A stretch of DNA of 64,000 bases, taken from the NCBI GenBank assembly GCA_028564705.1, contig JAPXFQ010001673.1, positions 511,501 through 575,500 on the forward strand, written 5' to 3'. The notes under the pieces are model-generated. The model had not been told where the DNA came from, made no database searches, and saw only the letters and a list, made by a program, of their open reading frames with translations. Within the stretch, counting starts at the first letter, position 1; each line of letters opens with the position of its first letter. Below, piece after piece: positions 45,983 through 60,334 of the stretch. This DNA comes from Apricaphanius iberus. Lineage: Eukaryota; Chordata; Actinopteri; Cyprinodontiformes; Aphaniidae. The translations under genes were made by a program, and so were the position numbers.

Positions 45983-46066
45983 ATGGACCTATTTGGTGCT
46001 GGGCCGGCTGGTTTCACCACTCCAGCAGCTGCTGCTGGTGCGCCGGGAAAAGGGGAGACATCCATG
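45983..46066 (+). CDS. candidate first coding exon of an unidentified plus-strand unit
   Basis: ATG in AAAATGG context opens 28 codons, MDLFGAGPAGFTTP, an alanine run, then GAPGKGETSM. They end precisely at a consensus ATG/GTAAGT donor. The next segment, 46337-46421, has an acceptor in matching phase and stays open. The peptide is Gly/Ala/Pro-rich with no recognised domain. The GC-rich 5' flank supports a promoter. It may be a real small gene, or the first exon of a transposon gene given the repeats downstream. Confidence 0.35.
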
Positions 46067-46336
46067 GTAAGTAATATTAGCTTGGGGCCGGCTAGGCTAC
46101 ATAAATAACTCAATGGTGAGACAATATATTAGCCCAGAGTTGTGATCGACAGACTAGCAGAGAAGAGTGAGCTGCTTAAAAAGCTTATAAAACGAATAGA
46201 GTTATCATCACACATTATGGATGTAGTAATTCCGTATTTGTTGTTTTAATTATACTTTACAGATTTATTGTGTGTATGTATTGATCCTTAATTGTGTGAT
46301 CATGTACAATAAATCATCAGTTATTCTCCATTACAG

Positions 46337-46421
46337 GCTGTTCTGATATATTTGAGGTGTCGTTCTCCCTCCGTTCTGCATGTGGACTTGTTTTCTCTGT
46401 TGGGATCATCGTTAGAATTTG
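46337..46421 (+). CDS. candidate second exon of the plus-strand unit
   Basis: The acceptor CTCCATTACAG and the donor G/GTATGT bound 85 bases. Joined in phase 0 to the 45983-46066 exon they stay open: AVLIYLRCRSPSVLHVDLFS then LLGSSLEF. The composition is hydrophobic. If joined to the TTTTTCAG acceptor at 46551, the frame ends after about ten further residues at TAA 46581-46583, giving a protein of roughly 66 residues. An alternative acceptor (GAAAG at 46600) would give a longer frame containing MFEDLLSLCLHSLPSLHQF, which faintly echoes exon 2. No homologue is recognised. Confidence 0.3.
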
Positions 46422-46869
46422 GTATGTTTATCATGTTTTTTTGATGTTACAAATTCATACTTCATAATTACTTATTTTTTAAGTTTTAAAGGAAACACAT
46501 CTAAAGAGTTTTCAACTCTAGATTCAGAAAAATATTTTCTTTATTTTTCAGACTTAATTTATCCCATGTCCCTCTCAGTCTAACCGTTTGACGTGAAAGC
46601 CTCAGGAGTTGTTCCCCCTCCATCCATGTTCGAGGACCTGCTTTCTCTCTGCCTCCATTCTCTGCCTTCACTGCACCAGTTTGGCTGTCGGATCTCCTCT
46701 AGTATGGTGATTTTATGTTTTATGAAATCATACTAAATTTGTGATGATTAGAGACTTTATAATGTATCCATGTCCCGTTCAGTTCTCTATTGACATTTAA
46801 TTATGACTGACTCACCTCTAAAACAAAGACGTTTCAGCTCTAATGCTGCTACTGTTTGTAATATGTTTG

Positions 46870-46955
46870 TATCAATCAACTTTATTTATAAAGCACCTTT
46901 CATACAATGAAATACAGTACAAAGTGCTTTACAAAATTAACAATTTAACACCACA
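46870..46955 (+). repeat. LINE-tail-like interspersed fragment
   Basis: The sequence ATCAACTTTATTTATAAAGCACC, then ACAAAGTGCTTTACAAAATT, resembles the 3' ends of fish non-LTR elements. It directly abuts the hairpin MITE. Confidence 0.4.
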
Positions 46956-47087
46956 TATACCGTACAGGCCAAAAGTTTGGACACACCTTCGCATTCAGAG
47001 CGTTTTCTTTATTTTCATGTAGTCATGAAAATAAAGACAATCCATTGAATGAGAAGGTGTGTCCAAACTTTTGGCCTGTACTGTATA
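46956..47087. mobile_element. Tc1/mariner-type hairpin MITE (about 132 bp)
   Basis: The two halves are reverse complements around a short centre. The termini TATACCGTACAGGCCAAAAG and GGCCTGTACTGTATA enclose GTTTGGACACACCTTC and its complement. This terminus is typical of fish mariner-like elements, and the flanking TATA is consistent with TA target duplication. It has no coding capacity. Confidence 0.8.
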
Positions 47088-47754
47088 TCCCCCAACCCCA
47101 CCTCACATGAACAAGTTAAAAATGTATAGCCCCATCCCCCCAGTCATATCCCCATGTTTGTTTAGATGGGAATATGACTGGGGATATATAGATCATTTAT
47201 CAGGATGTTTCTTTTTTATTGTCCGGGTCTGATTATAACTAACACTGGGCTTACACTACAAGATTTTTACAATCACAGACTAAAAACTGAAAGGGTATCA
47301 CGAAGGTTCTTCCTGTTAGTCTTGCCCCACCCTTAGTCATAAAATAACCTCTGTTGTGATTGATTGATTGCTATAGCTGTGAATTTTAGTCTGAGGAAGT
47401 CAAACCCGTACTTCAGACTTTGGATTATGCTTTTTTGGTTTGAAAGCATCCTCCAGAAACTTTACTTTCATCAGACCACAGGAACAAATAAAGGCATTTG
47501 CTGACATTTATTTGATTATTACTTTCAATTTATAGGCTTCTGACGACTTCTTCATTGCAAAGTGGCCTTTCAGCCTGCTTCGGAAGGACATTTCTCTGCG
47601 GATAGATACAATCTCTTCCGCTACTTTCACTCAGCATCTTCACAAGTGTCTTTAATTTCGTTCAGAAGCTGATGTACACATTTATCTCTGGGACAAAGAG
47701 CCTGTCTTCTTCATAAACAGCATGATCTCTTAACATTTTCATAGTGTTTACACT

Positions 47755-48389
47755 TGGGTATCATTGATAAATGACTACCTGACAGGCAGACCAGAGTTAA
47801 TGAGACTTAAGGATTGTCTGTCAAACTAGGTGGTCAGCAACACAGGAGCACCACAGGGGACTGTACTCTCACCTTTCCTTTTCACTCTTTACACTTCAAA
47901 CTTCCAATATAAGGCCAGAGGTCTGTCACGTGCATAAATACTATGATGACTCTGCAGTTGTCGGGTGGATGCCAGACGGACACTAAGCTGAATACAGAGA
48001 GTTTGTTGACCTATTTGTGGTGTGGTATGGAAACACTCATCTTGCCTTAAATGTAACCAAAACAAAGGACTCGGTTGCAGATTTCAGAAGACACATAGTT
48101 AAGTCAAACAATGTTTGCATCACGGAAGAAGAAGTGAAGGTGGTTGAGGAGTAGAAGACTGGACTGGAGACTGAACAGTGAAGCCGTCTTCAAGAAGGGA
48201 CAGAGCAGACCGTACTTCTTGAGGAAGCTTAGGTCCTTCAAGGTTTGGAGGAAGATGCTGCATATCTTCTACAAGTCGGTTGTGGAGAGTGTAATCTCTT
48301 CACCCGTTATCTGATGGGGTAGCAGCATCAGAGCCAATCACTTAAAAATGGCTGAACAACCTCTTCATAAGACTACCCAACAACAGATA
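47755..48389 (+). pseudogene. non-LTR retrotransposon reverse transcriptase, 5' segment
   Basis: The frame reads NTGAPQGTVLSPFLFTLYTS, the reverse-transcriptase block 4 signature. It is followed by a decayed SDDTAVV catalytic motif (ATGATGACTCTGCAGTTGTC). Then, with shifts, come GQSRPYFLRKLRSFKVW and KSVVESVISSPVI. It is distinct from the L2-like copy at 36-38 kb (GAPQGTVLSP versus GVPQGSILGP). Several stops and frameshifts are present. It is split by a TIR element and resumes after it. Confidence 0.8.
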
Positions 48390-48394
48390 GGGTT

Positions 48395-48930
48395 TGTCCA
48401 ATCGAAGAACCACCGCCCACCGGAGCTGGTGCTAGAGCCAGAGCTGGTTCTCAGCTGGTTCTTTCAAAGAACCAGTTTACTTTTCCACTGACAGAGAACC
48501 TAGTCGGTGCTGGATTTCAATGTTGTCTAAAGTGTTGCAACGCAACTGTATGAAGTCCACTTGTGGAGACAAAAACAGGAATCCTTAACAGTTTTTATAA
48601 CTTTGTATACAAAGGCACGTTTATATGTATGAGTCTGGATACATTAAAAAATATATCAGAATATATATTTATGAAACAGGGGCTGTGTTAACCCAATGTT
48701 TTATTAAACAGTGAGAGAAAAGTTTGAAGGGTATCGATCCTTTTGATAGATTAGTTTTCAAGAAACCAGTTCTTGCTAAGTACCAGTCTGGCCCAGCTTC
48801 AAGTTGGTGCTCTGCTAAGCACCAGTTTGGAACTGGAAAATGGGCACTTGGGCAGTGGAAAACCAAAGAACTGATTTTAAGTCAGACTCTAACACCGAAC
48901 CAACTCTGGAACCAGCATGATGGGAAAGGG
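48395..48930. mobile_element. nonautonomous TIR element splitting the LINE
   Basis: Terminal regions are inverted relatives: GAGCTGGTGCTAGAGCC, GCTGGTTCTTTC and TTTTCCACTG on the left. On the right, in complement, are GAGTTGGTTCGGTGTTAGAGTC, TTCTTTGGTTTTCCACTG. LINE sequence ends just before it and continues just after. Superfamily and exact ends are unresolved. Confidence 0.6.
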
Positions 48931-49105
48931 CCCAGAGTGTCTTCATTCAGAGGCTTCTTCAATTTCCCTGCAACACAGACTGCAACAAGAAATCCTTTCT
49001 GCCCACAGCGATCATGATCTACTACAATTCCATTAAACAGTTAATTAGTATGACCCACAACAATACCATATTTCTCTCTGGGATCAATAAAATAAATTTC
49101 AATTG
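48931..49105 (+). pseudogene. same non-LTR retrotransposon, 3' segment and tail
   Basis: Frame-shifted remains of the LINE C-terminus (HSFRGFF-like residues, then CNKKSFLPTAIMIYYNS) are followed by the tail CTCTGGGATCAATAAAAT. This tail form is common in fish LINEs. Confidence 0.75.
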
Positions 49106-50949
49106 AAATTGTACCAAAAGATAACCAAGACTGCAGAGATCAACAAGTCTCTTCCTGATATATTGGCTGATTTCTTCAGGTTTTGTGATGTCAGACAAAG
49201 ACTAGTGTGTTTAAAGCGTTGCCTTAAAATGAATATGTTCCAAACAGACCTAAAATCAAACATAAATACATCAACAAGAAATATCATGTCATTTTTCTAA
49301 AGAGATCTCATTACACCCCAGCTAGTAACAATTTTTCAGCAAAACACGGCTTGTGTTTAACATGTTCTCCGTATTCTAAGTGGAATTACAAATGTGGGGA
49401 TTTCCAAATGCGGCCTTTCATCTATTAGACATGTTGCTGAGGATGGAGGGAGTTACGAAGTGACTAACACAATAGTCGCAATGTTCTACTTTTTTGTAAG
49501 GATGCATCAGCGCACAGACACTGCCCCACTTTTGTCTCGACCTTTAAAACAATGACAAAACAAAGGGAGAACTTAAGAGCATTAGTGCACTGATGCAGAA
49601 ATGAGCACCATATGCGCTCCTGATCTCTTCCTAAATGGTTGCTTCTTTTTAAGACAATGCAATTGAACTATTGACTGTCTACACAGTACAAGCAAATTTA
49701 CTCGTATGGGAGTGTATAAGATGTGCATGAGCAGAGTGAGAAAAAAGAAAAAGAATGGGTGTTAGCAGCCTGTTAAGCTCATCTGAAAAATGTGTTTATC
49801 TCCCCGGTCCTCTGAATGATGATGACTTTGACGATAAAACTGTCACTCCTCATCTCACTTGTTTATTTTCAGCGTTTATTGCCATTTCGCTTTGCACGTC
49901 ACGGCCTCAGAAAGCCCCACAAACCGAGTGCAGGATCCTTTCATGGAACGGTTTGATTGCCAGACGTAGTGAACAGGCTCGGGGAAAAGTTTACAGTCAG
50001 CACAATGCCCCTATTTGCTATATTTACACGGAGAGCTCAGGTGTTTACCCAAACCTCACGCTTTGGTTTACTCTTAGCCTCCTCGGGACTCTGGCCTTGC
50101 TGGAGAGTTAGTGAAGGAAGAAAAACAAGTTTTACAGGAACTGGACATAAAACCAAATCCCCCACAGCCCTCTTAATACCAGCAGAAGCGGTACATATAG
50201 ATACTAACGAAGGGAGGGGGGCGGGGCACCATGGCCTCTGGCTGTTTTGCTTTCTGTGAGCCGTTTGTAGTATCTATCGAGGTTTTTCAGATCTTTACAG
50301 CCTGCGGCCAGAAAAACCTCCGTGTTGCCATATTTATCACAATTATGTATCCTCAAAAATGTTACATCAGAAAAAACCCATCAGAAGTAATTATGACGGT
50401 TCTGACATCACACTGATTTTGTAACAAAGCTGTGATGTTTTCTCGTTTCATCATATTTCGAATCAGATGAAAGAGGACGCTGCCATGTTGCGTGAACCTA
50501 ACATTAGAAGTTTTAGTTGTATGATAGCGTTTAGTAATGCCATCTTAACATGGATTAATGACTGCAGCAGCCTCACCCGGGTGCATATATGATGGATGAG
50601 TGGTATCACAGATTTTCAGCTGATCGTTGTGCATACCAAGTAGACTGCAGCAACCTGGGTAAAGAACTGAGGCTTGTATCCTCCGAATCATTCACCTCTT
50701 CCATTCACGTGTCTCTAAGATGCACCTGTAAATTCTTGCAGAGGAAATAAAAATGAATTATTGATTTCTTTTAGGCTTTCCTTGCATGTATAACTTTGTT
50801 TTTTAACAATGTTCACTGTTACAGTGTACGATTGGCTTAAAGCATTCTGCCGCCATGGTAGGGATAGAGTGACCCTGGTGATGTGCACAAGAACGAAACA
50901 AAAAGAGAGGAAAAAAATCACTTTAACAGCAAGAACAACTTTGTAGTTA
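49106..50949. other. non-coding, no gene recognised
   Basis: The 118-codon frame at 49755-50111 shows no domain or splice context. No repeat boundaries are recognised. Confidence 0.35.
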
Positions 50950-53969
<3,020 letters not shown>

Positions 53970-54084
53970 CTCGTTCTCATTCTCGGTCATCTTCACCTCC
54001 ATATCATAGCACTCGTCATCCACGGTGCCAGTCCCTCAGTGCAAATCCTTACGGATCACTTCTGACTGCTCAGGATCCTTTAAA
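53970..54084 (-). other. exon-like segment with an in-frame TGA, unidentified
   Basis: On the minus strand a long pyrimidine tract precedes a CAACAG acceptor (54085), and GAG/GTACTT forms the donor (intron starts at 53969). One frame reads LKDPEQSEVIRKDLH, a TGA at 54038-54036, then GTGTVDDECYDMEVKMTENE and NE to the donor in phase 0. The residues are acidic and coding-like on both sides of the stop. If the first part is 5' UTR, translation could start at MEVKMTENENE. Because the donor is phase 0 and the cald1 coding exon is open from its first base, joining the two would make an N-terminally extended caldesmon. This is speculation. I do not recognise the gene; a pseudo-exon is possible. Confidence 0.35.
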
Positions 54085-54959
54085 CTGTTGCAGGGGAGAC
54101 ATAAAAAGGAAGAAAGAAATTATTCTTCATCAAATGGCATGTAAAATCCTCAGCTATCAAATTTCACTCTGCTTTGAAGCAGACAGGTGTCAGGGCATTT
54201 TTGGAGCTGTATTTTAGATGGTAATTTATAAAGCAACAAGAGATGTTGTTCGTCTATGTGACACATTGCCAGTAACCAATATTGGGCTTTTCGCCAGCTT
54301 TCAAACATGATCTAATGGTCATATTTACAAGGACTCCAGTGAACTACAGTGAGAACCATTATTAATAGAGAAAACAAGGACAATTGAAGCTATCACAGGT
54401 AGGTTGGCCTTCCAAAATTAATCCAAGAGGAGAAATTACTCACCCAGAAGGGTACAAAAGAACATCTGAATTACTGCAGATATCATCTACCTTAGTTAGA
54501 GTCAGTGTTCGTGATTCAAATATGGAAAATAAACTTGCAAAAACCATGGCATCAAGGGGCAAGAAATAAGATCAAGTTTTTTAACTTGGTGTCCTGTTAC
54601 AGCTAAACCCCAAATAATATATACCCTAGGCAGTTTTAGGTCTTTCTTCTGGAAGCAATAATGAAGAGGATACCAAGGACTCCTTTTAACCTCATTAAAT
54701 AACAATACACCATCAAAGTATAAGTGAAAACATACAAAAAGCTGGTCAACAACTGTAAAACTGGTGTGATTGCTGTAATCTGAAAGATTATTCCATTGAT
54801 TGAGAAGGCTAAACAAAATTTTTTTACTTTTATAAACAATAAACATGTAAATAACAGATTTTTCTTTTCAAAACGGCAAGGTGTTTCACATTGTTTTTTG
54901 TACAGCTTTTTGGAACCCAGACCTTCTTCATGGCATGCATTACATTTATCTCCGTTCAG
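54085..54959. other. non-coding, no gene recognised
   Basis: No supported feature between the exon-like segment and the next repeat. Confidence 0.35.
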
Positions 54960-55090
54960 AAAACATCTTAGCCACCAGTGGGCAACGGGAGAAGTGTCTT
55001 GCCCAAGGACACAATGACTGAGACAGCTGGAGTTGCGGTATCCTCTGGTTACGAGATGAAATTCCTAACCAGTGAGCCATGGTCGCCCCA
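54960..55090 (+). repeat. fish interspersed repeat fragment, second copy
   Basis: The blocks CCACCAGTGGGCAACGGG, GTCTTGCCCAAGGACACAATGA and TAACCAGTGAGCCATGGTCGCC match the same family as 33600-34070 and extend further 3'. Confidence 0.65.
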
Positions 55091-55899
55091 TTTACAATGT
55101 TAACTACCTGAATTTTACTGTATTTATTTATTTATTTGAGAAAATAACAGTCCACAGCAATAATGTAAGTTAACAAACTAAACAGTCCATCCACTTTTTG
55201 GTGAAAAAGCTTTTGTGAGAAGTTTTTTTACTTTTTGCCAATCGCTTAAACTGTTTGAACAGCAAGCAGAGTTTGAGACTACATTGTCACATAAACCTTA
55301 GTAAAATAAAATGACTTTAAATGTCCTTTTTAACAGTTGAAAACTGTAAAATGTGACCAGCTCAGATTGGGATGCCACTAGAAGAACCTCTTTGCTTTTA
55401 TTTTGGTGCTACAATCCAAGACCCACCCTGGCCCCTTTCAGCCCCTCTTTATTAACCTCCTGGATATGCCCCCTGCTCAGCAGCACTGAACATTTAGGAA
55501 TAGTCGCCTATTAATCAATCTAAAAACTCATAGGATTTTCTGTGTCAGGAGAGAGTGACAAAGTATATTTTTTTCCTACTTTGTTGGCAGCACAGCATTA
55601 AGTCTGTTGATTTTGACGCTGTAACTTTGTTTTCTGCCAGACAAAAGAGCTAGAAAAAGAGCCTTGATCCGCTGTTGAAGTTACCATCTCGCACCCGAAA
55701 TGAAAGAAAACTAGAATTGAGGTCGGTCAAAACATTTTTTAATAAATAAAAACTCAGAGGATTTAAAAAGTAATTGAAACTACAGCTTCTTTCAGTCACA
55801 TGAAGACTATTCTGAAAACTTGAGGCTGGCTGCGTCAGTAATTACAGCTGATTGTTTTCCTCATTGCACATATATTGAATCACGTAGGGGACCTATTTT
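55091..55899. other. non-coding, no gene recognised
   Basis: AT-rich sequence with an ATTT repeat near 55.12 kb. No other feature. Confidence 0.35.
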
Positions 55900-56165
55900 G
55901 GATTCAGAACGGCGAATTTCGCCAACAGATGAAGGACTTTCATGTCGGGAATAAGGAAATTGTACTCCATAGCACCTGGCCAAATGCAAATGAAACACGT
56001 TTTATTCTCCGTCCTCCTCACATAGGAAACAGGGAGTGTACATTATATGCAACGCCGTCAGATATCGGGAGAAATTCGGGAGAATAGTGGCGCCGGGAGA
56101 TATTCGGGAGGGACACTGAAATTCGGGACTCTCCGTGGATAATCGGAAGGGTTGGGAGGTATGGC
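55900..56165. mobile_element. fragment of a DNA transposon 3' end (hAT-like)
   Basis: The segment has repeated CGGGAGA/TTCGGGAG motifs and ends in AAGGGTTGGGAGGTATGG, a terminus common in fish hAT elements. The left end was not found. Confidence 0.45.
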
Positions 56166-56344
56166 TAATACTCCAACATAGGAAAAACACTTTCCCCTTT
56201 AAAATATCATTTGAAAAGCGGCCTCTCTCAATTACTCAGGTTGTCTTTTTCTGGTAGTGAAATTCAAAACCGAAAAATAAAGTCTGTACAGCACTGTAGT
56301 TGAGGTTCAGAGCTTTCCAAAACTTTCGTGTCATTCTGTAACCT

Positions 56345-56560
56345 GTTCAAATAATGTGCTCAACATAAACATCCTGTTGGAAAATCAAGCTGTGTGCAAC
56401 TTGCACTTGTCCATCTGTTGATTTGAGGTAACGCTGTACAATACGAGGGTAGTCTTCCTCATTATTTATAGCTGGATTTGGGTAATCAACAAATACCAGT
56501 TGCAGAATGTTTCCACTGCATGATGCTGCCACCACAACACTTAACAGTGAGTAAAGTGTT
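56345..56560 (-). pseudogene. Tc1-like transposase fragment
   Basis: On the minus strand the frame from 56535 begins with the decayed counterpart of the GGTGGCAGCATCATGCAGTGG block. It continues to FQQDV near 56370, where Tc1 transposases have FQQDND. Short and frameshifted. Confidence 0.55.
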
Positions 56561-57174
56561 CCTTGGTATGTAAGTCACAACTCAAATTGCTCAACTTCAG
56601 TTTCTTCTATCCTTTAAACTATTTTCCAGAATTAATTTGGGTTTTCTGTGTTGGCAGCTTCATACTGTTAATTTTAAAGCTTAATTCTCACAAATGTTCT
56701 GAAAGCAACACCTCTGAAATCATGATGAGTTTATGTGAACTTCTGAGCAGCACCGTACTTCATGGCATTGATGCTTTTGACAAAACCATCTATTTAGAAA
56801 ACTCTTTTCAAGCACCCAGGAGGGCTTTGGATTAAGAAGGTTTAATCTTGGAAATACACAGGCACTGTATGACCAAACAAGAATAACACCTGTAAAGTTC
56901 AGAGCAACACCAAGCCCTTATCTCCTTGTTGTAAAAGCAACTGATCCATGATTTATTGGGTTGGTGCTTTTCCTCTGCTTGACCTCTTTTTCAAGTTTCA
57001 AAAAGTTCAGCCAAAGAACTCATGCACAACCTGCCAAAATAGCTGTGAAAATCATTGCCTCCTTAAAACGTAAAATAACACAGCAGTGAACTGCACCTAA
57101 CAACCCACAAGGTAAAAACATACTTTTGTGCTTCAACATGATGTGTTTACATGACTTATTGCTCTTCTTTGTAC

Positions 57175-58060
57175 ATTCAGTGTTGACAAAAAGTATTTGC
57201 CACACCTATTTCCCCCCCCTGCTTTTGCTGCGAATGAAAATGTCTTAGATAAGAGATGACAAACGCAAATCCAAAATGAAGTTTTTAAATTATGATTTAT
57301 TTTACTAACAGAGAAAAAGAAATCCAGGCATCCATGGTGGAGTTCCAGAATGAAAATCACTGCTGCACAAAAAAACAACACAAAGGCTCTTCTCACTTTT
57401 GCTAAAAAACATATTGAAGATCTACAAGGCTTCTAGAAAATTATTCTGCTGCGACCAAAGTGACACTTTTTTGGAAAATGTGCACTTAAGTCTTATGTTA
57501 TTAATAGCATTTATCAAAACAGAACATACCATCAGTCAAACAGTCAAACAGGTGATGGTCTGGGGGAAATGTTGCTACTTTAGAAACCCAGAAGACTTGT
57601 TGTTATTGATGGAACTATGAATTCTGCTCACTAGCAAAAAATGTCCCCCATAGTAACCTTAAATTAAAACACCCTTTGGTAATGTGGTAGGGCGATGATC
57701 ATACATTTTCAAAACCAGCACCGCTGAATGGTTCAAAACAAACAGCAAGCAACAAGGTTTTAAAGAGGCAGAAAAAAAAAAAAACAGGTCTTAAACCTGA
57801 TTGAGGTACATTGGCATGACCTTAAATGGGCTGTTAATGCTTGGGTGAATTCCTTTAGTATTGCTAAATTAAAACAATTATTCAGAAAAGAGGTGAAATT
57901 CTTCCACACTGATGTAAAATGCTTGCAGCTAATATCAAAGCTAGATGGCAGTTGTTGGTCCCAGAGGGAAAATAACTATTTATCCAGGTTTAGAGGACAA
58001 TTAGTTTTTCTGCTAAGGGCCAGATTGTTTTGGATGATTTAATTTGAACTGGGCAAAGTG
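57175..58060 (+). pseudogene. Tc1-like transposon, 5'-deleted and broken
   Basis: The left end with GACAAAAAGTATTTGCCACACC resembles this subfamily's terminal region. It jumps at about 57330 into transposase sequence (CATGGTGGAGTTCCAGAATG) and continues through AACATATTGAAGATCTACAAG, GATGGTCTGGGGGAAATG and GATGGAACTATGAATTC. The C-terminal part HDLKWAVNAWVNSFSIAKLK then QLFRKEVKFF follows. Stops and frameshifts interrupt it. The N-terminal DNA-binding region is absent. Same subfamily as the fragment at 30490-31000. Confidence 0.8.
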
Positions 58061-58557
58061 AATGATCTGAAAACTGCTGAACAAATCTGCTAGAGTGCAA
58101 GTACTTGTGTATAAACTTGTATAGTTGTTTTTTGTTAGACAAAAAGAATATAATGCTAAACACTAATAAAAAGTATAACAGGAGACTTATAAATCTGTGA
58201 TCAATATCAAGAACAGGTTGTGTTATAGTAGGTGTTGTCACCAGTATTTTGTTTGAAATGGATACATGGTGGATATAAAATTCTATTATATGTGTTATGT
58301 TGCCAAGCCCATTTTTCTAAGTCCTGACCTAACCTTGAATATCGTTTTGAGGAACTGCAGTATTTAGCACTTCTGTCTTTAGATTTTGTTTTCCTGATCT
58401 GGAGCTGACTGAACTGGGTGGGGACATACTGTAATGTCTCACTTATTTCACATGACATCTCCATCAACTTCCTCTTTATTGTGTTGGGGTAATTCTGGTT
58501 AAAGTAGACATTTGTTAGATCCGCACTTATTTATAGCCCATAGCACTGAGATCCAGT

Positions 58558-60325
58558 ATCTGTCAGGTTTTTCTTTAAAGGACCCAGGCACAGAGAGACG
58601 TTTATAGTCAAAATAACTAATTTTCATGATAATAATGTCCAAAACTCAGGTAGCACAGGGATATGGACAAGATGACGTTTTACATATGACGACAAACCAG
58701 CATGAGGACACAGAGAAATATAAATACTCAGGGAAGGGTAATCAGGGAGATATTAAGAGAAACAGGGAAAAGATGGCAACAATTAAGGTCACAAGGAAGT
58801 ATAAAGACAGGGACAGTGGCCACACTGTGAAATTACTTCTCCCTTTAAGATGTGCCTCCTGGTGCACCAAAGAAATAAATAAAGAAAATTAAAAAAACCA
58901 ACACAACCAGACCAGGGTGGGAGGAGGATGCCCTAGATGGTGGGAAGAACCAGTACCCAAAGAGTCCAAAAATAAACAAAACTCATACGCCCAGAAACCC
59001 CCCCCACAAAATATGAGAAGAGCTCTGGGGTCCAGCCACGAAACAGTAACCAGGGAGGCCGGCATTGGAGAACCTTTTTGAGATGCTGGGTCGGCTACGA
59101 GGTCAAGGGGAACTTGGCATCCGGCGATGGCAAGTTTGTAACCAGGAAGCTGGCGTGGGAGAACACCCTTGAGACGCAAAGGCTGTCGACAAGGAAACAG
59201 GAACCTTGGCAGCCTGTGACAGAGAACCCAGTCACGGGGAGGCAGGTTATGAAAGACATTGAAGTTGGGAGGTAAGTGTCCTTGTCAGGCGGTCAGCGAC
59301 GTGGAACGTGAAGGCATTGGGGGGTGGGGGGGGGGGGTGCTGATTGGCTTTTGATGAGGAGCTAGGGACAACCAGAGAGACTTGGAGACATGAGGCTCTG
59401 GAGATACGGACTTGGACTCTGTAGACTCTGAAGACTTGGAACTAGGAGTCTTGAAAGAATCGGACAACTCTGGACACTTCGAATTTGGAACACAGTATAA
59501 GCTTGCCCCAGATTCCTCAGGTGGAGCTGGCTGAGGAAGGTCTGCCTCAATTTTTTCCTATGGTTCTGGAGCTGGAGGTGCCAAAACCAGAAGTAGAGAG
59601 AGATTGGGAACGGAACTAGGAATTGAGAATGCTTGGGCACTGGGACCGGGACTTGAGATCACCGGGGGGGCGGTACCGGTACTTGAGATTGACGGGGAGA
59701 TGGAGCTTGCTGCAGTGAGGAACTGAGACAGCAGCTTGGGCGGCCTGACAGGAACTGGAAGGCGTCTCTTCATCAACTCCAGCTGGCAAAAGAGGCAGTA
59801 GTTCCTTAAAACTTTCCATTTAGAGGTGAGACGCTAAAAGAGGAGCCTCGGCAACCCCAGGAACGAGAGGCGGATCAGCAGCCTGATAACAGCAGCTAGC
59901 AGCTGGGCGATGCGGCTTTAAAACTGTGGAGAGGAGACGCTGCCGCTTGAAAACCATTGTGTCGGGCAGGCCTCTGGGGAACTGAAAAGATGTCAATCGG
60001 GCCCTCCTGGAGAATTATGCGAACGGCTCAAGTGCAGCGCACATCCCGGTGATGGGAAACCCTCTGGGGATTGGGGAAGATCTCGACTGGGCCCTCCTGT
60101 AGAGATGTAACAGTGGCCCTAGGCTGATGACGAGAGTGGCTGAAGGACTTCCTCATGAATCCGTGGTCTTAGACCAGGAGGGCAGATAGCCAGTCAATGA
60201 GTTAATCAGGGATGAGTTCTTGGCTGCATGCATAGAACACCATTGAAACAGGGCCATCCTTTTCGGCACCTCGGTTCCTTTGCTCTCTTCTGGGTCCACT
60301 TGGCGGGTTTACACCGTCATGTTTT
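58558..60325 (+). repeat. unclassified composite repeat, copy 1 (1.8 kb)
   Basis: It starts near CTGTCAGGTTTTTC. About 200 bp (58600-58800, with ATGTCCAAAACTCAGGTAGCA and AATATAAATACTCAGGGAAGGG) are repeated directly at 61945-62150. The interior is a series of degenerate CTTGGA/ACTCTGG/CTTGAGA units, a pattern seen in large non-coding fish repeats. No reverse transcriptase, integrase or transposase is recognised. A (G)n tract lies at about 59318-59338. Confidence 0.5.
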
Positions 60326-60334
60326 GGTTAAAGA

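Noticed and set aside
49755..50111. 118-codon plus-strand frame
   Set aside because: No domain and no splice context; composition like the surrounding non-coding DNA.
54036..54038. In-frame TGA read as selenocysteine
   Set aside because: No SECIS-like structure could be identified and the gene is unknown. A 5' UTR stop, pseudo-exon or sequence error is more likely.
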